Source: Eutreptiella sp. 'Long Island Sound 2002' (Eukaryota > Euglenozoa > Euglenophyceae > Eutreptiales > Eutreptiaceae). From it: 64,000 nt of DNA. The notes under the pieces are model-generated. The model was given only the letters and a program-made list of their open reading frames with translations, did no database searches and was not told the DNA's origin. A program made the translations under genes and the position numbers. The stretch covers positions 79,273,918 to 79,337,917 of the forward strand of contig OZ038382.1 of assembly GCA_964036045.1 (NCBI GenBank). Direction: 5' to 3'. Shown here one piece after another: positions 1-10,700 of this stretch; within the stretch, counting starts at the first letter, position 1, and each line of letters begins with the position of its first letter.

Positions 1-150
1 CATCTGGTTGTATGAAGGCTGACATAGGTTCCCAGGTCGCCTCAGACAACCCATAGCCATCCCACAGGGTAAGAAATTTCCAGCCCTGTTTATACTCGTG
101 GCGAGCAATACCTGCAACCACGTAGTAACCATCGACTGCTATCATAGGCA
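1..150 (-). pseudogene. E1 chromodomain, out of frame with pol
   Basis: In the frame next to the end of pol, the minus strand reads DGYYVVAGIARHEY, then WDGYG, then ATWEPMSAF. This is the chromodomain pattern of aromatic cage residues plus W-x-GY and TWEP. Chromodomains at the integrase C-terminus direct integration to marked chromatin. The pol frame ends at about position 90, and the switch needed to reach this domain lies near 135-145. One indel in this copy or an assembly error is the simplest cause. The domain runs to the window edge. Confidence 0.7.
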
Positions 151-3100
151 GTCATCTCTTCGAGTTCGTCTGCCTCCTTTGGACTGGCAGCGTTCTCTAG
201 GTCTATACGTTCAATCTCACTGTCGCTGAGGCGCCACTCATCCCAAGACAAGTCGTCAGGGGAGTGATAGTGCCTCAACTGCTTAGGTGCACACAGCAGT
301 TCACCACCTAGACGTGGACTGCACCTGACATGGATCCTGGATCCATCTATCCTGATGATACGATAGGGTCCAAAGTAAGGGTCCTGTAGGCAGTTACGTG
401 GCCAGGAGGGTAGGCGTGAATGGTGTACCAAAACAAGGTCACCAACCTTGAAGCTGGCAGGTCGCCGTAGGCGGTTCCGTCGGCTCTGTTCACGGTCACG
501 AATGTGCCTCAGGTTAGTACCAGCCTGGTTAGCCAGAGACTGCTTGTGTGCCAGCCAATCTCCCACAGGGCTCTTGAAGTCCTCAGGAAAGGGGGTTTTG
601 AAGAACCACGCAGGTCGTCCTCCATGGAACAGTTCGTGGGGGGTGAAACCCGTAGAAGAGCTCCGCTGTGAATTCATGGACAGCACTGCCCAAAGCACTA
701 GGCGTACCCAGTCTTTGGTGCGCTCCTGTTTCATCAGGATTCTTAAGTTTTGCTCCAGCACACGGTTCTGTCTCTCACAGAGAGGGTTAGACGTATGGGT
801 ATAGGGCACACCTGTGGTTACCTCCACGTTGAGGGCATTTAGCACTCGTTTGTAACACCCAGTGTCACTGCGGATGCGTACATCTTCATCAGAGTGCACC
901 TGCCTAGGTGCTCCATAGGGTTCGAACCATTGTTCGACCAACATTTTCACAGTTTGCTCACCTTTGATTTTCTTATTACAAGGGAACACTCGGCCGAAGC
1001 GAGAAAGACCACAGGTGACCACGAGGCAACTATCATAGCCGCCAAAGCGTGGTAGGCTGTGGATGAAATCCACGTACAGAAGAGGGTTAGCACAATAGGG
1101 TATGGGTAAGCTGGAGATCAGGCCCCTATCCCTACTGTCACTCTGCTTGCTGGCATGACAGCCACAAGCATCCACAATGGTCTGCATACGCGACCTCAGT
1201 TCAGTCAGGGTTACACTAGAGTAGAAACACTCACAGAAGAATTCCACTGAGCGATTAGCGCCAGTGTGACCAGAACTGAGATGGGACCACTGTAGGCACC
1301 CATCCAGTCGTGCCTCAGGCACAACAATTCGGTCCTCGTAGAAGAGGTACTGATTGTTTTTATACCACTGGTGCCCGTCAATGACAGGGGGTTCAAGACC
1401 AGTGCTGAGGGTTTGGAGAATTTCTTCATCCTCTGACTGATAGTCGGTTAGACTCCAACCCTCCAGGATTCCAGCAGTGCGCATGGACAGGTCAAGCTGG
1501 ACATCCATACGCTCGAAAGCCTCTTTGGCGAGCGCCTCAGAGCTCTCACCAATAAGCGCATCGAAGTTGTTGCGCGATATATAGTCAGACAGTTCATTCT
1601 TAATCCCGGGGATATGATGCACTGTCAGCCTGAACTTGCTCAGGTAAGTCCACCACCTTTTTAGCTTTGCTTTTTCTGGTGGTGGGCCCTTCTGAAAAGA
1701 CTTCACGGGCTCCTGGTCACACAGCCAGACAATAGGGTTAGATCCCAGGAGTCGGGATCGTGACGAAAGCACCAACATACCGGCCAGGAGTTCCTGGTCA
1801 TAGGTGCTGTAGTTGGAACGCGCCTGGTTCCATTTCAAGTTCCAGTGTCCCAGTGGCACCGGTCGCCACTCACTGGTAGGAGAGTCATGTTTCAAAGAAC
1901 CATCACGGTTCAGTCCAGTAGTACGATAATGGCAGTGGGTTAGTTCAGCGGGGTTAAGCTCCTGCCATTGATAGATCGTACCTCCCCCCCCTACATCACT
2001 GGCATCAGTGATCAGGACTATCTCGCCCTCTGGGCGGGGCACTCCCAGGCAGTTGGAGGAGGCAATCTTCTTCTTCAACTCCTGGAAACACTCTTCCCCT
2101 CTGGAGGTCCACCTCCAGAAAGTAGTTTTCTTGATCAGGTCAGTGAGGGGTGCAGAGGAGTAAGTAAAATTGTGGATGTGAGGCCGATAGAAATTACAGG
2201 CGCCCACAAAACTCCTCACATCGTTTAGACCCTTCTTAAGGTCATCGCGAATCTGCATGTCCTGTAGGAGCTGCATCTTAGACGCGGCTGGTTTCCACCA
2301 GCCATACCCCACGTCGAAACCCAAAGACTCCATCTCCTCTTTCATAAACTCATATTTTCCGAGTTTGATTCGGAGATGGTTTTCTTGACAGACAATGAAA
2401 AATTCACGGAGGAGTAGGACGTGGTCCTCTTTGGTATTAGTACCCAAAGTCACGTCGTCGATGTGAGCCTCCATTTCTGCACCCCGAGAAATCAACTCTT
2501 GTACTAGAGGCCTGCGCCTCAGTATGTACAAAGTTTTGTTTATAAGCTCCTGGAAGGGCGCTGGGGCATTAGCCACCCCGAAAGGCATAACCTTCAACTT
2601 GAAGACACGACTCTTAGGGGTTATAAAGGCCAACAGCTCCTGAGCTGCGGCGGTTAGGTCCGCCTGCCAGAAACCAGAGCGTTTGTCCATTTTGGTCTTA
2701 TACCTGCATTTGGCAATACGCTCCAGGGTGTTTTCCATGTTAGGAATACTCCCTGAGTGGTTCTGGGTTTTCTTGTTGACCTCACCATAGTCTACAACAA
2801 GACGTAGGGCAGTCGACCCTGGTTTATCAACAAGGAAACAGGGACTGCAGTGATGGGGATAGTCCCCGTGTTTATACTCTTCAACGAGGCCAGCATCAAT
2901 GCATTCTTGGATCTGGCGCTCGATTTCTTCGACCTGTTCCTGTGGAGCGGGATAGGAAAGACGCCTCACTCGCGTCTTTTCAAATTCTGATTTCAAATTC
3001 AGGTCCATCTGGACCAGTTTTTTACAAGAAAGGGGAGGCGGCAAGGCGCCGAACACCTCCTCATAGGTTATCAGCAGTTTCTTCAGGGGGGGGTCAAGGT

Positions 3101-4700
3101 TAAGACTCTCGAGTTTCTGAAGGAAATCCTCCTCAGCATGGAGGTTGCTTTTTCCATGTTCTTTCTTTTTATGCCGATCAGCAGTTTCGGCAGGCGAAGT
3201 ACCATCGTCCCACTCAGGGGGACATTGCTGCCCATAGTGTAGAGAATACACCAGAGGTATCTCAGGATCAGGCAGCGTATAGGACTCATCGTCCTCCTCA
3301 GACCAGATGGAGTATTTCCAGGTCTGTCTGAGGTAATGCAGCCGCTCTTGGCGCTCAATACCTTCGGCCTTCAGGTACAACAGCCGCCAGAGTTCTTGAG
3401 TGTCATGCTCAGACAATGGCATGTTATTAGCAGCAGGCCGCGCCAGAGCATCAGTACTCCGGGCCACGGGTTCACCTGTGTGCACAGGCTGCATGTGTAG
3501 CACTGGCTTCCCAACAGGGGAAGCGGGTTCAGAGGTTGACTCTAGATCTACCTCCTCTAGCAACAGCTGGGCTAGGAAAGCACTATGTTTTAGGTCAACA
3601 CAGCTGGGATCAACAGAGGGATCAGTGCTGGCGATCTCAGACAGTTGGTCGTCAGCATCCTCTTTTACAGCTGCAGGTTCCAGATAGTCATCAGGAGACT
3701 CACACCCTGTAAGTGTGGCGGATAGGTGCTCAGGAGATCGATTTTTGAGATCATAAAGGGTCAGGCCACGATTTTCAGCCATGACCTCTTTTAGTAGCAC
3801 CTGGTCTAGGTCACACAGGGGTACAGGATTAAGAGATCCATCGACGATGGACAGGAAACTGGCCCACTCAGGGGCCTGCATAGCTGTCTCTGAGTCCTCA
3901 GGCACATAGATGTGGCCGTCAGGGAGTTCCACTCTTCCCACGGTCATTCGATCTAGCATACGGCGCCAGTAAGCATGTTCACCAGAGCAACCCCAGTCAG
4001 GGGTGCACATAACAACCCTTCCTCCCTCATAAGCGATTTTGGTTAGAACCTTCGCGAGCAGGGAGAAGGGAGGGTTAGCATACGCTAGGCCCATTGCTTT
4101 CCAGAAGAAACGGAAAGCATTGTTCAGTTGTTTCGAGCAGTACAACTGCATGATGTGCTGTTGTTGGCTCGCGAACAATTCCACCTGGATCTCATCCAGG
4201 TTTACCTGAAGGGCCGCCAGTCCATTTTCAAGAACGTGACGGGCCAGTTGGTAGTTTTCAGTACGATAGTTCGTCTTGGCTGCGTAGCGCAGCCCAGACT
4301 CTTTTAGTCCTGACAGCTCCAAAAGAACGGAGAATAGCCCACTGCCAAAGTCGCAGTGCAAAGAGTAAGGACGCTGTAGGGACAGCATTTTTACCTGGGG
4401 GTTTCTTCTTAGAAAGTCGGTGCCAATGACGATGTCAAAGGCGTCAGTGTCCAACACTCTGCACTGTTGGGTCACGGTTGCGTCGCCCAGACATATGGTC
4501 ACATCGACCCCCCCCAAGGAATGGATGGTACGCCCATCCCCTACTCTTATGGCCACGGTCTTAGTTTTCCTGAAAGTCTTAAGCAGGCGCCGGGCCACTA
4601 TGGAAAGTGTTGCACCGGTATCAAGCACCGCTCGAAAAACCTGATCCCCAATTTTCACGAGGATCCAGAAAACCGAGTCCTCCTCTTCGGAGCCGCCCAC
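90..4700 (-). CDS. pol: E1 Pol: protease, methyltransferase-like, RT, RNase H, integrase
   Basis: Pol polyprotein of 1536 residues, in frame with gag and separated from it by one UAG; the first codon is GTG, so it is probably made by readthrough and not initiated here. Protease DTGA is at 27-30. A Dam-like methyltransferase-related segment covers about 173-300, with ELFAS at 174-178 and NPPF at 209-212. A linker holds CPPEW near 493-497. RT spans about 570-760, with Asp672, VMPFG at 704-708 and catalytic box HIDD at 746-749 (usually Y/F-x-DD). RNase H acids are D899, E970, D995 and D1039. Integrase has H1140/H1145 with C1179/C1181 (unusually close Cys pair) and core D1211, D1271, E1309. A chromodomain follows out of frame. 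Confidence 0.92.
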   Translation of the reverse strand: MGGSEEEDSVFWILVKIGDQVFRAVLDTGATLSIVARRLLKTFRKTKTVAIRVGDGRTIHSLGGVDVTICLGDATVTQQCRVLDTDAFDIVIGTDFLRRNPQVKMLSLQRPYSLHCDFGSGLFSVLLELSGLKESGLRYAAKTNYRTENYQLARHVLENGLAALQVNLDEIQVELFASQQQHIMQLYCSKQLNNAFRFFWKAMGLAYANPPFSLLAKVLTKIAYEGGRVVMCTPDWGCSGEHAYWRRMLDRMTVGRVELPDGHIYVPEDSETAMQAPEWASFLSIVDGSLNPVPLCDLDQVLLKEVMAENRGLTLYDLKNRSPEHLSATLTGCESPDDYLEPAAVKEDADDQLSEIASTDPSVDPSCVDLKHSAFLAQLLLEEVDLESTSEPASPVGKPVLHMQPVHTGEPVARSTDALARPAANNMPLSEHDTQELWRLLYLKAEGIERQERLHYLRQTWKYSIWSEEDDESYTLPDPEIPLVYSLHYGQQCPPEWDDGTSPAETADRHKKKEHGKSNLHAEEDFLQKLESLNLDPPLKKLLITYEEVFGALPPPLSCKKLVQMDLNLKSEFEKTRVRRLSYPAPQEQVEEIERQIQECIDAGLVEEYKHGDYPHHCSPCFLVDKPGSTALRLVVDYGEVNKKTQNHSGSIPNMENTLERIAKCRYKTKMDKRSGFWQADLTAAAQELLAFITPKSRVFKLKVMPFGVANAPAPFQELINKTLYILRRRPLVQELISRGAEMEAHIDDVTLGTNTKEDHVLLLREFFIVCQENHLRIKLGKYEFMKEEMESLGFDVGYGWWKPAASKMQLLQDMQIRDDLKKGLNDVRSFVGACNFYRPHIHNFTYSSAPLTDLIKKTTFWRWTSRGEECFQELKKKIASSNCLGVPRPEGEIVLITDASDVGGGGTIYQWQELNPAELTHCHYRTTGLNRDGSLKHDSPTSEWRPVPLGHWNLKWNQARSNYSTYDQELLAGMLVLSSRSRLLGSNPIVWLCDQEPVKSFQKGPPPEKAKLKRWWTYLSKFRLTVHHIPGIKNELSDYISRNNFDALIGESSEALAKEAFERMDVQLDLSMRTAGILEGWSLTDYQSEDEEILQTLSTGLEPPVIDGHQWYKNNQYLFYEDRIVVPEARLDGCLQWSHLSSGHTGANRSVEFFCECFYSSVTLTELRSRMQTIVDACGCHASKQSDSRDRGLISSLPIPYCANPLLYVDFIHSLPRFGGYDSCLVVTCGLSRFGRVFPCNKKIKGEQTVKMLVEQWFEPYGAPRQVHSDEDVRIRSDTGCYKRVLNALNVEVTTGVPYTHTSNPLCERQNRVLEQNLRILMKQERTKDWVRLVLWAVLSMNSQRSSSTGFTPHELFHGGRPAWFFKTPFPEDFKSPVGDWLAHKQSLANQAGTNLRHIRDREQSRRNRLRRPASFKVGDLVLVHHSRLPSWPRNCLQDPYFGPYRIIRIDGSRIHVRCSPRLGGELLCAPKQLRHYHSPDDLSWDEWRLSDSEIERIDLENAASPKEADELEEMTAYDSSRWLLRGCRYCSPRV

Positions 4701-4703
4701 CTA
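4701..4703 (-). promoter_or_regulatory. E1 gag/pol UAG, candidate readthrough stop
   Basis: Gag ends ...FSDEE, then TAG, and the same frame runs on directly as GTG GGC GGC TCC into pol. There is no overlap and no frame change. It is the only in-frame stop across about 2270 codons. Gammaretroviruses such as MLV make Gag-Pol by UAG readthrough, and E2, E3 and E4 have the same arrangement. Confidence 0.75.
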
Positions 4704-6893
4704 TTCCTCATCAGAGAACTTTACATCCACCCCTGCAGCCATGAGGGACTTGGCCATCCAGGCTAAGTGCCTCTTCTTGGAATTATTCCCCTCAGGGGTA
4801 GCGTTATCCGCTTGGGGGGGTTTCTTTGGGTCACCTGCGGCAGGAGCGGGTGTAGCAGCAGGACTGGGTGTAGCAACGGGCGCTGATGAGCGCCTCCTGG
4901 GGCTAGGGGGTCCAGTTTTGCCACCCCCCTTGCCACCTCCTTTACCTTTATCCCCATTCGGGGGATTTCTGGTGGGCGTCTGGGTCTTCTGGCGTTCCGG
5001 CTCCTGACGCTTGAGTTTGTCACTCTCGCGTTTCTTGATGTGGCATTCGTCCTCGTAGTGAGGACGTTTGCCACAATAACCACAGGTGATGGTACACCTG
5101 AAGTGGTCCTGATGGGTCACAGTTTTCCCATCTTTGGTATGCTGCTGACGTTTCATCTGCAGCATACAGCCACTGCGGAGATCGCAGTCAGAGGCATGAC
5201 AAGGTCCCCCCTTGTCATTCACAGGTCTGCAGTAGAACAGGGGGGGTGTGCTTGCATCAGGTTGAACCTCGTTCATGGCACGTAGGTTGCCCCTCCCTTT
5301 ACCACGTCCCTGGTTGGTGTTAGTGGGATTTTTCTGCCCCTTCCCTTTGCCACGTTCGGGGGTAGGGGTACCACATCGTCCCAAATGCTTCTTGAGGAAT
5401 TTCTCCATGTGGGAGTCATTCTCTCTCTCAAGAGCTAGCTCAATCAAGAGATCCACCAGTTCATCGTACGAGTGGGTCCTGCTCTTCCTCTCTGAGGTGG
5501 AGCGGCAATCATCCCACGTACGCTGGGGGATCTTACTCATGAGCCACAGGTGGGGCTCAGTGGCTCCGTAAGAGCCCACGTTCATCCTCGAAAACAAGTA
5601 CTCCAAGTCGCACACATACTCAGAAATTTGCGCAGCGGATAGAAACTCAGGGAGCATAGGTAGCTCCTCGATCTGTGTGTGTACGCTGAGGTCAGTCTCA
5701 TAGACTGGGAATGTTTTCTCCAACCTCAGGAGTACCTCTGCCCAGGTAGAACAGGTTTTCACAATCTGTTTAACCTGTTTTTGCAAAAACCTCTTTTTGC
5801 ATGAGCGTTTTAGCAGTGAACATTTGGTGGCCATATCCACATGGCATTGGCCAGTCAACGAAAGGAACTCTGCAAATTCTTCTGCCCATTCGGGCAGATT
5901 TTTGGGGTCAAACTCCGTCAGTTCCAGCTGGATGTTCGCCTGGGCAATTGGTCTGCCCATCTTCCCACCCCCCGGGGTTAGGCCTGAAGGCGACACGCCG
6001 GCAAGAGGTGCCAGGGCTGACAGGCCTCTTCTCTCAATCTCTGTGACAGGCACGTCCTGTAGATCAGCCATAGGCACTGTCCTGGCACGGGGGTGAAAGG
6101 GGCTGGGGCAGGTAACCTTAGGCAACAGCCTTGAGACCCTTGATCTCTTGAGATCTTCGGCCAGGGTACTCAGTCCTGGAGAGAGAGAGGGCAACTCTGG
6201 CTTGGGTAAGGGTTCTGCTATACCCAGGTTAGCCTTAATGGCCTCCGATAGGGCCGTCACATCTGGATCTTTTGATCCAGACAGGAGTTTGGCCAACAGC
6301 TCGGCCGTATGATCCAGGGCACCGTAGGTTGGCCTTGGGTGATGTTGTTCTTCGACTCGTGTCAGGCCCACTTCGGGAGCCCTTGGGGTTGGACAACATG
6401 GTCTTGGATACTCAGGTCTTAGTCGTCTTGGCAGGGATGCAGTGGACGGTGGACCAGAGTGTGCGTAGGACCCTAGGTCTGTACGTGGTCTGGATCCATG
6501 TAGAGCCAGTGGCTCCTCTCCATCTTCCCCACGGATGGATTTGTAGTACTCCTCATGTAGGATGTACTCATCCATCTTCTTCCTCAGCTCCTCATACTCC
6601 TCAGGTCCTTCAATGGCAGTTGAGGATGAAGCTGGGCAATTGGATCTGGTTACTGAGGCAGCTACACGTCTGTGCAGGTGACTGAAGCTGTCTCCACAGT
6701 GTGCTGCTAAGGCCTTGGTTGTAAGGCCTTTATTCTCTTCCGCCCTTCTGCGTTCTGGATCTCCTTGGGACCCAGATGCGCCACTGAGATGATGTGGAGC
6801 TCGGTAAGGTGGTTCACTTGTTGGGTGGGCCATGCTGCCCATTTGTACTTGGACAGTTCGGATGGGCCAGGTCCTGACGCTTGGTGTGGACAT
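4704..6893 (-). CDS. gag: E1 Gag: capsid and CCHC nucleocapsid
   Basis: Gag of 730 residues starting at ATG (MSTPSVRTW), about 70 nt after the primer site; the UAG that ends it is at 4701-4703. The N-terminal half is Pro/Ser/Arg rich without a recognised fold. The middle, from ELTEFDPKNLPEWAEEF onward, is a capsid-like helical domain that can be aligned with the gag of E5. Near the C-terminus CGYCGKRPHYEDEC is a canonical CX2CX4HX4C zinc knuckle, preceded by a second Cys-rich stretch (YCRPVN...CHASDC). The tail is basic, Gly/Lys/Pro rich, as expected for RNA binding. The protein should form the virus-like particle and package the RNA. Confidence 0.88.
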
Positions 6894-6964
6894 GATGAAC
6901 TTGTTGTTGAGCTTTTGTGCTGCACTTCTTCTCAGGGTTGGTTCAAAAGGTCACAAGGGACTGT
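6894..6964 (-). other. E1 5' leader between primer site and gag
   Basis: About 70 nt of untranslated leader between the primer site and the gag ATG. No further structure was recognised. Confidence 0.6.
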
Positions 6965-6975
6965 CTCTGCTACCG
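6965..6975 (-). promoter_or_regulatory. E1 primer binding site, tRNA-iMet type
   Basis: The minus strand reads CGGTAGCAGAG. Ten of eleven bases match the complement of the initiator tRNA-Met 3' end (TGGTAGCAGAG); the first T has become C. It lies where expected, between LTR and gag, and E4 and E5 use the same type of site. Confidence 0.7.
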
Positions 6976-7187
6976 GAAAGATGTCCTTGAATTAAGCCCC
7001 AGATTCTTTGATGTATTCCTGCAGGTTTTGTAGTTGAAAACCCAAACCAAAGCAGCAAGTAGAGCAAGAACAGGATATGGATCGAATCAATGATTGGTTT
7101 TGGAATCCAGTGTAACACAGAAGGGCTGCAGATAGACAAAGCAGGTTTATACACAAAGATTCAATCACAAATGGATAATACAAAAGA

Positions 7188-7194
7188 TTTTATA
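7188..7194 (-). promoter_or_regulatory. E1 LTR TATA box
   Basis: The minus strand reads CATATAAAATC, with TATAAAA at these coordinates, about 215 nt upstream of the LTR/primer-site boundary. This fits a Pol II promoter with a start site near 7160. Confidence 0.55.
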
Positions 7195-7793
7195 TGAAAA
7201 TTGGTCTGACTCTTGCCTCAGAGGTTGCATTAGGCACTTCATGTGCACTCTTTTGGGTGTAATGGTGCTGGTTAGGAATGTGGGGCATAGATGTCAGGAC
7301 CACACAGAAAATGACTTGGCGAAGCAACTGAATTCAGAAACAGTTACAAAGTAGGACCACAATAAGTGGTAGAAACAATTGAGTATAGGGGTCTTGGGGT
7401 GGGAGACCACTAGGCTTAACCTCCAAGGCCTAAAGCATGTAATGCCTGTTTTATTTCGGTGTATCCTCCATGAAGGAAGGTACCTCCGCTCAGTTGAGTG
7501 GTAATGGTGAACTTCATGGGGGGCTAGGGTCACAACCCTAGTTACTTTGAGAAAGTGTACTTTAGGCAACAAAAGAGAGATAAAAACACTTAAGTTTGTC
7601 TTAGCATCAACAAAGGGGTTTAAGGGGGGCTTTGCCTGGATCAAGCCCTCCAAGAAAGACATGGCAGTGACTTTTTCTTACTTGACGTAGAGGGGGCCCG
7701 GGGGACGGGGGGAACCCGCCAACCGCGACACCACTCCCTCCAGCAGTTCCCCTGGTTGGACCACTCCTTCTGTCGGCGTGAATGTTCTGACGC

Positions 7794-7797
7794 GTTC
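7794..7797. repeat. E2 target-site duplication, left copy (GTTC)
   Basis: GTTC directly flanks the left LTR of E2 and recurs at 38481-38484 directly after the right LTR. Confidence 0.8.
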
Positions 7798-10700
7798 CCG
7801 TGGAGGGGCCTGGCCACAGGACGCTGCGGTGGACACGCACAAGCAAGCAGGCAGGCAAAGCACTGCGCTCACAAGGGCATCCTCATGCTCGTGTCATGTG
7901 AAAAAGCGATTCAGGATCCTTGCCACGCCGAAACAAGGGAACAAAAGTATGTACAGCAACACATCAGGTTATGTACACATGGGGTTAAGACTGGACTGGG
8001 GTAAGGGCATAACAGGACAATGGACACTTGGTCCCAACTCATATTCCCATCCGAGGTCCGACCCTCTCAGTGGCTGGCGAGGGCGGGGGCTCAAACACAA
8101 CCCATGCCCTGCTGAGTCCGGACCCTGAAACCCTGCCCATAGGGGAGGGTGTCCCACCCAGCCACAGGCGAGTTTCTGGGATCCAAGGAGCTCCAAGGCT
8201 AACTGACAGTTGCTCCCTATGCTCCCTTACCAGCAGGTCCCAACTCCCCATTTGAGCCAGAGATGAGGACCCGCCATTATCCCCTAGGAGTTGGTAGCTG
8301 GAAATGGGCTGTTTCAGCCCAAACTGATGTTGGCTCGAAAAACTCCAAAATTGACCCCTCGTCTGGACCATCCAGAGGTAGGGACGAGGCAACTGACTCT
8401 ATGCCCCTCAAGTACGAAGTCCCTGGAGCCCTCACCCAACCTGGCTCCCTCTGAGTCCCAGGGGGAGCAACGGTTTCGCCATGTGAGGTCATGATGCCAA
8501 AATCATCAAAATCGGAGTTTATCTCACCGGTGGCTTGCTCGGCCAGGGCAAGGCCAATGGTACACAGGATAGGAGGCGGGACCTAGGACCTCAATCTAAG
8601 TGCACGACTTGAAATTGAGTCCGGGCTGTCCGGAGGCAAAGAGATGTGGGTCTGCCAACTGACCACATGGGGGGCCAATTTTGGGGTCCCAAAAAGGGGT
8701 CATTTTGGCTGCTCAAAATGGGCCAAAATTGAAGGTATCCCCAATGGTATATCTCAACGCCAGCTGAGAGATCAGATCCATCATTCCATATGCCATCCAC
8801 TGGGAGTCCAACTGAGACTCACATGTACTTGGCTCCCAAGGATCTCTATGGGCCTAGGCGTGGTGATGACCCAAACTGGGTCCACAACTGCCAAAATGCC
8901 AAAATCAGCCATCTCGGGCGACCGTCCAGTGTAGGAAGCCCTGGCGATCTCGTCGCCCCAGGCCTTGATTCACGACCCTTCATATCCCCTTTGGTCCCAT
9001 GCCCTGGGTTATGGCTTGCCGTCACACTGGCTGCTTACTGTTCACCGAGGGGATGAACACACGGATGGGGCAGAAAGCAGCATGCCGTGCAAAGGGGGGG
9101 ATCATGGATCACATCAAAAATCAAATAACTCCGGATGAGCCAGAGAAGCAAATACGAAGCTCAATGGTGTTCAAGCCTTGGTTGTATGCTACATTAATTG
9201 CACTTTGTTCCTGGCTAGGTCCCTTGCCCCATGGAGATATGGTAATTCCAATATGGCATACAATCGCAAAAACAGCGACATTTGGCCAAACCGGCCCGCA
9301 CTCATGATTCCATATCTCCATGGCCACGGTAAGGATTCTTCCAACGAAGACTACTATGGACACATGGAGCCTAGGTTCCAATTTGAGCCACTTGCCAACC
9401 CTCTTGGTAGCCTCTAGCTCTTTTCTCATTGGAGCGAAAATGACACACAAATGGGGCAGAATGGCAACATACCCCGAATTGGGTGACTCACAACTCTCCC
9501 TTCAAGAGGAGAGGCCACATGGGGAAACACCCCATTCGATGCGGGTTTATGTCCCCTCTCCGAATCGCTCTTACCCTTGGTCAAGTGGCGCACGCAACCT
9601 CGGGCCGAACATTAAGGGGGAAATGGGGTTTGTGGCCATTCTGGGCAAAACGGCCAAAATTCACCCAAAAGGGGTCACTCGAAAAATCGTATCTCCGTAT
9701 CACAAGAGAAATGAGCCTCGGGCTTTCGCATGGATGTAAACCGAAGACTTGCTTCCCCTTTGCGACAAGGGTTGGGGTTCAAAGCATAATGGAAGCATTT
9801 TTAACACTCCAATCCTTGAAGCACACTATTTATGGGAAACTGTGCATATATCGGCGATATTGGTATGTAAATATCTTTCGGTCATTGAGGAACAAAAATA
9901 TGAGTAAACATTTTTGGAGTAGGCCGATAGTAGGTGCCTCCTAAGATGCACACTATGGTTAGATTGTCTCCGCCCACTCGTGTCATTAGTGTTTGCATAT
10001 GAGCGCGTGTGCAAAGAGGCAGTATGGCACGCGTGCTCACAAGGCGACGTTATACAAAAAAGAAAAGACAAGGTTGCATAAATCAACCAAGTTGTTCAGG
10101 ATGTACTTCCTGGTCTCTACTTTACATATTGCTTTGGTTCAAGGCTCAACTCCTTAAAGACCTCAAGTCTGAGCCTCGAGGAATTGGCCATTTTGGCCTA
10201 CTTTTCGACGGAAATTTGCCCTTTTTCAAAAAAATGAGTTTTGGTACGCATTGAATTGCGTGGAGCCATCGTTGAGCTGGCTCGAATAACAGAAATGGCC
10301 TGGGGCTATTGGTCTGGTGATCATTGTGTTCGGTTATTAACGTGCATGCTCACAAGGCCACAAAAGTGGCGTTTGCGCACGCAAACGACTTGGGTTTACA
10401 ACACCCATATGCTGCCTAAAAGATCCCTATTGCCCGCTTCCCTATACAAAGTGATATGCCCGCGTGAAAGGGGCATGGATGAAAGGCATAGGGAGGGAAT
10501 GTAGGGTTCTGTCTGAACTCATGGTTTTTGAGAGCCATGAGTTCGAGCCATCGACGGAAAAGCTTGCGCGCTGATTTTCTCTCAGACGCAACAGCCAAAA
10601 AATCTGGGGAACACACCAGATGGAAGTAGAGGAGGAACCCTCTAAATCCAGCCCTTAAGTTCCTTCACAACCTCAAAGGTACTCGAGAAAAATCCATCGC

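Larger units (their letters stand above)
1..7797 (-). mobile_element. E1: Ty3/gypsy chromovirus, 3' end cut by window start
   Basis: Reads right to left: partial 5' LTR (6976-7797), tRNA-iMet-like primer site, gag, one UAG codon, pol, then a chromodomain in a shifted frame running off the window start. E2 is inserted at 7797/38481 with a GTTC duplication, so any remaining upstream part of the E1 LTR would lie right of 38480. The 3' LTR is outside the window, so LTR length and age cannot be judged. Gag and pol are long and open (730 and 1536 codons), which makes this the least damaged coding region in the window. Confidence 0.85.
6976..7797 (-). repeat. E1 5' LTR, partial, interrupted by E2
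   Basis: Noncoding, AT-richer sequence directly upstream of the primer site. It ends GGACATCTTTC on the minus strand, similar to the GGACCTTCTTTA end of E4's LTR. It contains a TATA box. The outer boundary cannot be set because the partner LTR is outside the window and E2 is inserted at 7797; the part nearest 7797 may not be LTR. Confidence 0.6.

Noticed and set aside
4701-4703. Reassigned genetic code in which UAG is a sense codon
   Set aside because: E1 has only this one in-frame TAG in about 2270 codons, and TAG, TAA and TGA all appear as breaks elsewhere. A position-specific signal fits better than a changed code.
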